11,345 nt of DNA from Desulfonema limicola (GTDB taxonomy: Bacteria > Desulfobacterota > Desulfobacteria > Desulfobacterales > DYRC01): NCBI GenBank assembly GCA_020718925.1, contig DYRC01000118.1, forward strand, positions 1 through 11,345, in the 5' to 3' direction. Under the pieces are notes generated by a model. It was not told where the DNA came from. It saw nothing but the letters and a program-made list of their open reading frames with translations, and ran no database searches. Positions 1-5,177 of the stretch are shown in pieces. Position 1 is the first letter of the stretch. Each line of letters opens with the position of its first letter. A program made the position numbers and the translations under genes.

Positions 1-7
1 ATAATCA

Positions 8-733
8 TCATACTTTCGGTCTCTTATACCACAAATCACACAAAGAACGAAACCGCATTGCAAATGGAAAAAAGCAGAATATCACCAGCATACCGAGCAT
101 TTGCAGCGGTGAAAACCACTCTGATTTACGCCCTGATGTTATCAACGGCGGATCGCTGATAATCCTGAATTTCATGCCGCGCGGCTTTCCCCATGCCTGC
201 AATCGTTTTGAAAACCAGATTTCTTCGCTGGCGTAAAGTTTTTCGTCAAATCCGCCAATTGCGTCATAACCTTCTTTCAAACAATACACAAAACATCCCG
301 CAGCCATACCGAATCTGACGGAAAGTATATTCCAAATATCCGCGCCTAATCTGACAAAACGCGGAGTCCCGTCTTCAAAAGCAACTCTGCCGCCTCCGCC
401 GCAGCATGAGCCGCTTTCAAGAATCTCCAGCGCGGTTTTCAGCAGCATCGGAGAAATCGGCGTATCTGCATCCAAAAAAATCAGATATTTGCCTGTTGCG
501 GCTCTTGCGCCTGTATTTCTTGCGCGTGAAATCTGATTAATGGGTTCAAATACCACGTTTGCGCCATATTGAATAGCAATTTCAGGCGTTTTATCGGAAG
601 AATTGTTATCTGCCACGATGATTTCTCCGGGCATGGCAATCCCGCGCATAGCGTGTTGTAAGGCTTCCAGCGTTTCAGAAAGCCATTCCTGTTCATTGAA
701 CGCAGGTATAATCACCGAATATGATACGGACAT
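8..733 (-). CDS. Family 2 glycosyltransferase, membrane-associated
   Basis: This 241-residue protein probably transfers a sugar from a nucleotide-sugar donor at the inner face of the cytoplasmic membrane; acceptor and product cannot be told. Seen: the GT-A fold start VIIPAFNE (residues 8-14), the nucleotide-binding segment ADNNSSDKT (41-49), RARNTGA (70-76), the metal-binding DXD-type motif DAD (88-90), GGFDE (160-164) and the acidic acceptor-side segment SEEIWFSKRL (169-178). A hydrophobic stretch at about 208-226 suggests one membrane segment near the C-terminus. The length fits short single-domain GT2 proteins. The ATG at 731-733 has an AGGA Shine-Dalgarno 8 nt upstream and a good promoter just beyond, so it is probably the first gene of its transcript. 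What follows its stop lies outside the window. Family assignment is firm; the substrate is unknown. Confidence 0.9.
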   Translation of the reverse strand: MSVSYSVIIPAFNEQEWLSETLEALQHAMRGIAMPGEIIVADNNSSDKTPEIAIQYGANVVFEPINQISRARNTGARAATGKYLIFLDADTPISPMLLKTALEILESGSCCGGGGRVAFEDGTPRFVRLGADIWNILSVRFGMAAGCFVYCLKEGYDAIGGFDEKLYASEEIWFSKRLQAWGKPRGMKFRIISDPPLITSGRKSEWFSPLQMLGMLVIFCFFPFAMRFRSLCDLWYKRPKV

Positions 734-762
734 AGATATTTTCCTTGATAATTTTTTATCTG

Positions 763-791
763 ATTTTAGCCGTAGTTGTCGTTATAATCAA
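763..791 (-). promoter_or_regulatory. Sigma-70-type promoter for the glycosyltransferase gene
   Basis: Read on the minus strand, TTGATT (786-791) and TAAAAT (763-768) are separated by exactly 17 nt. They match the -35 consensus at 4 of 6 positions and the -10 consensus at 5 of 6. The expected transcription start near 756 would leave a leader of about 23 nt that includes the Shine-Dalgarno. This is prediction from sequence only. Confidence 0.5.
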
Positions 792-818
792 GCCTTATGT
801 GAAGCTCTTTGAAAGTTA

Positions 819-911
819 CACCTAACCCCCCGGCCCCCTTCCCTGAAAGGGAAGGGGGAGACGTCATCAGTACTCCCCTCTCCTTTCAGGGGAGGGGGCG
901 GGGGAGGGGTG
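819..911 (+). repeat. GC-rich quasi-palindromic element, copy 1
   Basis: This 93-bp element begins CACCTAACCCCCC and ends GGGGGAGGGGTG. It contains two hairpins. The first has a perfect 10-bp stem (834-843 with 849-858) and loop TGAAA. The second has a 9-bp stem (875-883 with 889-897, one G-U pair in RNA) and loop TTTCA. The outer ends are also complementary, so the whole element is an imperfect palindrome. It differs from the reverse complement of copy 2 (4419-4511) at only about 3 positions. It overlaps the 3' end of the channel-kinase gene and encodes that protein's last 14 residues and stop. No transposase is nearby; it resembles a miniature, non-autonomous or REP-like dispersed repeat. 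No T-run follows the hairpins, so it is not a typical intrinsic terminator. Confidence 0.9.
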
Positions 912-3900
912 CGAAAAAGCCTGCAAGGCTTCTGTATCGGGAATTTCAAGACTGTCATCGTCTTCGTGGATAATCAGATTGCGATCCGTTGCCATAGACA
1001 GAACCTCGCAGACTTTCTCTTCAGGAATACCCAAATCACCGGATATTTCAGCAGCCACGTCTTTGAACGTAACCTGACTTTCCATATCTCCGGCTTTATC
1101 TTTCAAAATCAGCCGCAACTGCTTTAAAACAACATCTGTGCAGTCTGTTGTCAGATGCGGATGAATATTGGCATTTGCCGCTAAAAGCCGTTCTGTCATG
1201 GCAGATACGATTTTTTCCATATAGGGCGGAAGCCGTCTGATATTATACGAAATAAGGCGGGCAGTGAATACCGCGACTTCCGTATCTTCCGCTGCTTCCA
1301 CGCTTGCAGAACGCGGGGCTTTGATAATCAGGGCAATTTCTCCGATAATATCGCCTTCTTTGGCAGTGTTCAGAATCACCCTGTGTCCGCCGGATTCCCG
1401 ATAAATCACAACGCTGCCTTTCACAATCACATACGCTTCTTCCCCGATTTCACCTTCCCGCATGATGGTCTCGCCTGCGGCAAAAAACTTCTTTTCCTGC
1501 GGAGACCATTTTCCCGCAATAAAATCATCAATATCTTTCACCATCTCTTCAACAGAGTTATATCGTTCATGTTTATAGGATGCCATAGCTTTCATAATGA
1601 TTCCGGACATTTCAGAAGGAACCTGAGCCGCCGGATTTCTGATTTCCGGCGGAATAAGCTCTGCATTTTTGGCTTTGAGAAGAATATCCTGAATATCATC
1701 TCCCTGATATGGCGGCACAAGTGTAAAAATATGATACAGGGTTGCGCCCAAAAGGAAAATATCGCTGGCTTTATCTATCTGCTGCGGGTCTCCGCTGACC
1801 TGCTCCGGCGACATATACGCGGGAGAGCCTTTGATATGAAAGCTCTTTTTTTCTTTTGAAAAACTCAGAATATCTTTGAGAAACTCTTTTGCCACTGAAT
1901 CAGGTTCCTGCTCCACATCGCCGACATATTTGGCAATTCCCCAATCCATCAGAAAAACTTCGCCGTATTTTCCGACCATAATATTATGCGGCTTGATGTC
2001 CTGATGAACAATATTGATAGAATGGGCATACGATACCGCATCGCAGACTTTTCGGAAAATATTAAGCAGATGATACGCATTGTATTTTTTACGATATTCA
2101 GGATTTCCATCGTTAAGTTCAGACAGAATGGCATTCAGGGTCTGTCCCTTGGCAAGTTTCATGGTAAAAAAGATGCCAGCCTGCGGCAGCAATCCCAATT
2201 CATGTACCGGCACAATATTGGGATGTTCGAGAAAACCGGTGATTTTGGCTTCGGTGATAAAATTATTCAGGGTGTCCGGATGATCTTTGAGTCCGGGCAG
2301 CAGGACTTTCATCGCAGATATCCGCTGTAAATCCCGCTCCAGCACTTTGAAAATCGCGCCCATTCCGCCGGAAAACAATCTTTCGCAAAATTCATACTTA
2401 TCACCCTGATGTTTTCTGACCCATTTCTGATAAAATTCTGTTTCAACCTCTGTTGCCGCATAATCCGCAAGCTCACCTGAAGCTTCTGTCCGAGGAACAA
2501 GCGGCAATTCTTCAGGCATGCTTTGGGCAGTGATGGTCTGTGTTGCCGAAGCCTGATTCTCGGATCGGAGAACCACTGTCTGCTGATAATCCGGAAGCGG
2601 AGAAGACGGCGCAATGCTGATAGTTTCCCGATAACTGTCAGGTAATTTTGCCTGTTTATCTGTTTGATGAATCGTAAGCTGCTGGAAAGGAATTATCCAT
2701 CCGTAGCGGTTGCAGGCATCCACACAGATTCGCTGCAAGGCTCTGGTGATTTTTTTGTAATGCTGAGCCAGTTTTCCTGAAAAATCAGCTAAGATTTCAA
2801 GATTTAAGGATGACGCTGCCGCTTCTCTGAATTCAACCCTCAGATTTAAAATATAATTGCCATAACCTTCTGCAATGAGTTGTTTAAGCAGCATTTCCCT
2901 GAGTCTGTCCGGAATATGCCGGGTGATATATATCTGGTGGGCATAGTCAAGCCCGAAAATAACGCTGACTCTGAAATTGGTGGACATATTGACCGCGCCG
3001 AGTTTTAAAAATTCTTCGGTCAGATAGGTTTTATGACTTCCGCCCAGAAGCACCAACTGAACGATTTCCGGCGTCTGCATAATTACCCGTCCGTAAGTTC
3101 CATCATTCATCAACAGCCAATCGCCGACCCGGCAGGGAAACCAGGGTTCATCATGGTCATACGGACGCGAACTGAGTCCGATCAACTGTTCCAATGCCAG
3201 GCGTATTCTTCCGACTTTCAATTCCGGGTTTTCAAAGTGGCTGTAAAAATTGATTGAAACCACTTTCCACGGAATGCCCTTATATACCACGCGCTCGTTT
3301 TCTCTGACTGCTCCGAGATTTAGCAGCAATTTGATCTGCTCGAAAAATTTTGTAAATCCCTGTCTGGCTGTCCATACAATGCCGAAAATAAACACAATGG
3401 CAACACTGAGCAGCACCCAATCGCCGGTAGCATACAACATAATCAGCATCGCGCAGGCAGCGCCCATCACCATCATAAACCGATACAGAAGATGCCCCAG
3501 ACGGACATAAAACGGATATTTTTTTTCAATATGATTCGGTAATAATTTTGAAATCAGACGATAGAGCATCTGAAGCACAAACAACACGCACAAAAATGCC
3601 AGCAGCGACAGCAGCAGATTCTGACTTCGGCTCTTGAAAAACAGGCGCATCAGATTCTGGGTCTCTTCTAACAGCGACTTTTTTTCTCTGATCTTTTCAG
3701 AACGCTGAAGATTGATGACTTTCAACTGATTATCAAGTTCCTGATTTTTGTTTTTCCATATTTTTTCAATATCAGTCAGATATTTTATGATTTTTTTGTC
3801 TTCGACTTCCGGAATCAGTTTCTTCACATTTTCATGCGCCTTTCTGGCAATTGCAAGGCGGTTTTCATAAAACACATATTCGCTGTTAAGCTTTTCAATC

Positions 3901-4334
3901 TGACGCGGCTTATCCGTCATTCTTTTGAGTTCTTCGATCACAGGTCCCAGCAGATCATGAAGTTCTTCCTGCCATTTGAAATCTTTTTGCGGTTTGGCTT
4001 CAAAAAGTTCCAAATCAATTCCGGTCGAGATGCGCTCCAGACTTTTTTCGTGAATCGCTTTCTGTTCATTGAGCGTATTGATTTCAGCTCTGATTTTATC
4101 CTTCTGCTCCTGGGTCCCGACGAATTCGCGCAACTCTTTTTTTTTGATTCCGATCTGCTCGGAAATATTCTGAATACTGGCGGCAACCTCCTTAATCGTA
4201 TTGAGCGTCTGATCTGTTTTAACCGACTGCTCGGATATTTCGACAGGCTTTTCTTCGGGCTGCGATCCGTTTTGGGCAAAAATAGGCAGATATAAGGAAA
4301 AAAAGGTGATTATCACCGCAATAAAACGCTTCAT
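867..4334 (-). CDS. MscS-like channel / Ser-Thr protein kinase / cNMP-binding fusion protein
   Basis: A 1155-residue membrane protein. Seen in order: signal peptide (1-20, MKRFIAVIITFF then LPIFA); a charged, coiled-coil-rich periplasmic segment (about 45-235); three membrane helices (about 239-261, 281-302, 306-323); an MscS-type beta and alpha/beta region with VGDWLLMNDGTYGRV (403-417), FGLDY (460-464) and IPFQQLTIH (548-556); a low-complexity linker (560-635); a complete protein kinase (about 648-940) with SGGMGAIFKV (655-664), Lys676, Glu695, HQDIKPHN (777-784), DWG (797-799) and SPE (842-844); and a cyclic-nucleotide-binding domain (about 945-1050) with GEIAL (998-1002) and Arg1008. A winged-helix-like tail follows (1065-1140). 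Three helices after a cleaved signal put the kinase in the cytoplasm. Inferred role: tension- and cNMP-responsive Ser/Thr kinase. The start at 4334 is preferred over an upstream ATG at 4385 because it has an AGGGAG site and begins the signal peptide. The last 14 residues come from a repeat element. Confidence 0.88.
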   Translation of the reverse strand: MKRFIAVIITFFSLYLPIFAQNGSQPEEKPVEISEQSVKTDQTLNTIKEVAASIQNISEQIGIKKKELREFVGTQEQKDKIRAEINTLNEQKAIHEKSLERISTGIDLELFEAKPQKDFKWQEELHDLLGPVIEELKRMTDKPRQIEKLNSEYVFYENRLAIARKAHENVKKLIPEVEDKKIIKYLTDIEKIWKNKNQELDNQLKVINLQRSEKIREKKSLLEETQNLMRLFFKSRSQNLLLSLLAFLCVLFVLQMLYRLISKLLPNHIEKKYPFYVRLGHLLYRFMMVMGAACAMLIMLYATGDWVLLSVAIVFIFGIVWTARQGFTKFFEQIKLLLNLGAVRENERVVYKGIPWKVVSINFYSHFENPELKVGRIRLALEQLIGLSSRPYDHDEPWFPCRVGDWLLMNDGTYGRVIMQTPEIVQLVLLGGSHKTYLTEEFLKLGAVNMSTNFRVSVIFGLDYAHQIYITRHIPDRLREMLLKQLIAEGYGNYILNLRVEFREAAASSLNLEILADFSGKLAQHYKKITRALQRICVDACNRYGWIIPFQQLTIHQTDKQAKLPDSYRETISIAPSSPLPDYQQTVVLRSENQASATQTITAQSMPEELPLVPRTEASGELADYAATEVETEFYQKWVRKHQGDKYEFCERLFSGGMGAIFKVLERDLQRISAMKVLLPGLKDHPDTLNNFITEAKITGFLEHPNIVPVHELGLLPQAGIFFTMKLAKGQTLNAILSELNDGNPEYRKKYNAYHLLNIFRKVCDAVSYAHSINIVHQDIKPHNIMVGKYGEVFLMDWGIAKYVGDVEQEPDSVAKEFLKDILSFSKEKKSFHIKGSPAYMSPEQVSGDPQQIDKASDIFLLGATLYHIFTLVPPYQGDDIQDILLKAKNAELIPPEIRNPAAQVPSEMSGIIMKAMASYKHERYNSVEEMVKDIDDFIAGKWSPQEKKFFAAGETIMREGEIGEEAYVIVKGSVVIYRESGGHRVILNTAKEGDIIGEIALIIKAPRSASVEAAEDTEVAVFTARLISYNIRRLPPYMEKIVSAMTERLLAANANIHPHLTTDCTDVVLKQLRLILKDKAGDMESQVTFKDVAAEISGDLGIPEEKVCEVLSMATDRNLIIHEDDDSLEIPDTEALQAFSHPSPAPSPERRGEY

Positions 4335-4345
4335 GTTCAAAAATA

Positions 4346-4351
4346 CTCCCT
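4346..4351 (-). promoter_or_regulatory. Ribosome binding site fixing the channel-kinase start
   Basis: AGGGAG on the minus strand lies 11 nt before the ATG at 4332-4334. The alternative in-frame ATG at 4383-4385 has no purine-rich site and would place 17 residues before the signal peptide, so the downstream start is chosen. Confidence 0.65.
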
Positions 4352-4362
4352 GTTTTTTTTGA

Positions 4363-4395
4363 ATATTGACACCTAATTCTATCATCGGTCAATAT
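4363..4395. promoter_or_regulatory. Inverted repeat, candidate operator of the channel-kinase gene
   Basis: ATATTGAC (4363-4370) and GTCAATAT (4388-4395) are perfect 8-bp inverted arms separated by 17 bp, lying 29-61 bp upstream of the kinase ATG. On the minus strand a TAGAAT -10-like hexamer (4376-4381) sits between the arms, without a convincing -35 at normal spacing. The layout fits a dimeric regulator site over a promoter. The regulator is unknown, and chance cannot be excluded for arms this short. Confidence 0.3.
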
Positions 4396-4418
4396 CTTAT
4401 GCCGATTCGCTATCAAAG

Positions 4419-4511
4419 CACCCCTCCCCCGACCCCTCCCCTGAAAGGAGAGGGGAGTACCGATGATGTCTCCCCCTTCCCTTTCAGGGAAGGGGGCCGG
4501 GGGGTTAGGTG
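4419..4511 (-). repeat. GC-rich quasi-palindromic element, copy 2 (inverted)
   Basis: This is a 93-bp reverse-complement copy of the element at 819-911, with about 3 mismatches and no length change. It ends GGGGGGTTAGGTG on the plus strand. It keeps both hairpins and the complementary outer ends. It lies wholly between genes, about 85 bp upstream of the channel-kinase start and 162 bp upstream of cheW. Together with copy 1 it brackets the channel-kinase gene as an inverted pair. Confidence 0.9.
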
Positions 4512-4593
4512 AGTTTGAAAGCGATTTGGTATTATGCAAAATCTTATGCAAATATTATGCCGATTCGATAAGTCTGAATTTTGTTCAAATACT

Positions 4594-4621
4594 TTTTCAA
4601 TCATGCTATTTATGATATACT
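4594..4621 (+). promoter_or_regulatory. Candidate promoter of the cheWAR operon
   Basis: TTTTCA (4594-4599) and TATACT (4616-4621) are separated by 16 nt and match the -35 and -10 consensus at 4 and 5 of 6 positions. The start of transcription would fall near 4628, about 46 nt before the cheW ATG. No sigma-28-type flagellar promoter was recognised. Prediction only. Confidence 0.4.
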
Positions 4622-4661
4622 GTTTTTTTTGAAAAGATCAATTGAACAATATTCAAAAAAC

Positions 4662-4666
4662 GGAGG
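4662..4666 (+). promoter_or_regulatory. cheW ribosome binding site
   Basis: GGAGG lies 7 nt before the ATG at 4674. It decides against the longer in-frame start near 4581, which would add 31 residues unlike CheW and would overlap the promoter candidate. Confidence 0.8.
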
Positions 4667-4673
4667 CAGCGTT

Positions 4674-5177
4674 ATGGCTGATACAAGTATTAACAAAATA
4701 TCCCAGTATCTTACCTTCAGAGTAGGCGATGAAGTTTTTGCACTGGATGTATCTCAGGTCAGAGAAGTTCTTGACCTGATTACCATCACCAAAGTTCCGC
4801 GCTCACCGGAATTTATGCGGGGCGTTATCAATGTGCGCGGCAGCATCGTGCCGGTCGTGGATCTGCGCCTGAAATTCGGCTTATCCAAAACCGAAAATTC
4901 AATGGACACCCGGATTATTGTCATGGATTTGTTTTTGGACGGCGAAAATACCATTATCGGCGCGTTGGCTGATTCGGTACATGAGGTGATGGAATTGGAT
5001 TTATCTCAGATTGAGCCGCCGCCTAAAATCGGAATGCGCTGGCGCACGGAATTTATCCGGGGCATCGGCAAGCATGACGGACAATTTATCATTATTCTGG
5101 ATATTGACCGGGTGTTCACCAGCGAAGAATTGGTGATTGCCGAACCCGTAGAGCCGATAAAGAGTGAAGAACTATGA
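4674..5177 (+). CDS. cheW: Chemotaxis coupling protein CheW
   Basis: A 167-residue soluble adaptor that links chemoreceptors to the CheA histidine kinase in the receptor array. Seen: a single CheW domain filling the protein, with YLTFRVGDEVFALDVSQVRE at 12-31, the hallmark RGVINVRGSIVPVVDLR at 49-65 and a closing beta segment FIIILDIDRVF (138-148). The length is typical for free-standing CheW. The start at 4674 is set by the GGAGG site. The stop overlaps the cheA start in an ATGA, so the two are probably translationally coupled and made in balanced amounts. No chemoreceptor gene is adjacent. The family call is firm; which signal the array senses cannot be told from this window. Confidence 0.95.
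   Translation: MADTSINKISQYLTFRVGDEVFALDVSQVREVLDLITITKVPRSPEFMRGVINVRGSIVPVVDLRLKFGLSKTENSMDTRIIVMDLFLDGENTIIGALADSVHEVMELDLSQIEPPPKIGMRWRTEFIRGIGKHDGQFIIILDIDRVFTSEELVIAEPVEPIKSEEL

Larger units (their letters stand above)
4335..4673. other. Divergent intergenic region between channel-kinase and cheW
   Basis: These 339 bp hold the kinase Shine-Dalgarno, an 8-bp inverted repeat (4363-4395), GC-rich element copy 2 (4419-4511), three TTATGC motifs at 4532, 4544 and 4555, a cheW promoter candidate (4594-4621) and the cheW Shine-Dalgarno. An exact 13-bp direct repeat, TTATGCCGATTCG, occurs at 4397-4409 and 4555-4567, once on each side of the GC-rich element. I see no supported coding sequence here; open frames that cross the region translate the repeat. 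Confidence 0.7.

Noticed and set aside
819..911. Rho-independent terminator at the end of the channel-kinase gene
   Set aside because: The hairpins are strong but are followed by GC-rich sequence rather than a T-run in either direction, and the same element also lies upstream of genes.
3834..4295. Open plus-strand frame antisense to the coiled-coil part of the channel-kinase
   Set aside because: The Phe- and Leu-rich product mirrors the Lys/Glu-rich coiled coil on the other strand; no ribosome site or family match.
4335..4385. Longer N-terminus of the channel-kinase starting at 4385
   Set aside because: No ribosome site is present there and it would bury the signal peptide behind 17 polar residues; the start at 4334 has AGGGAG upstream.
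819..4511. Composite transposon carrying the channel-kinase gene
   Set aside because: There is no transposase and no target duplication at the outer ends; inverted flanking copies alone do not establish this, so it is kept only as a hypothesis.
4413..4604. Small minus-strand open frames crossing GC-rich element copy 2
   Set aside because: Their composition is just translated repeat (Pro, Gly and Arg rich) with no ribosome binding site; they are not genes.
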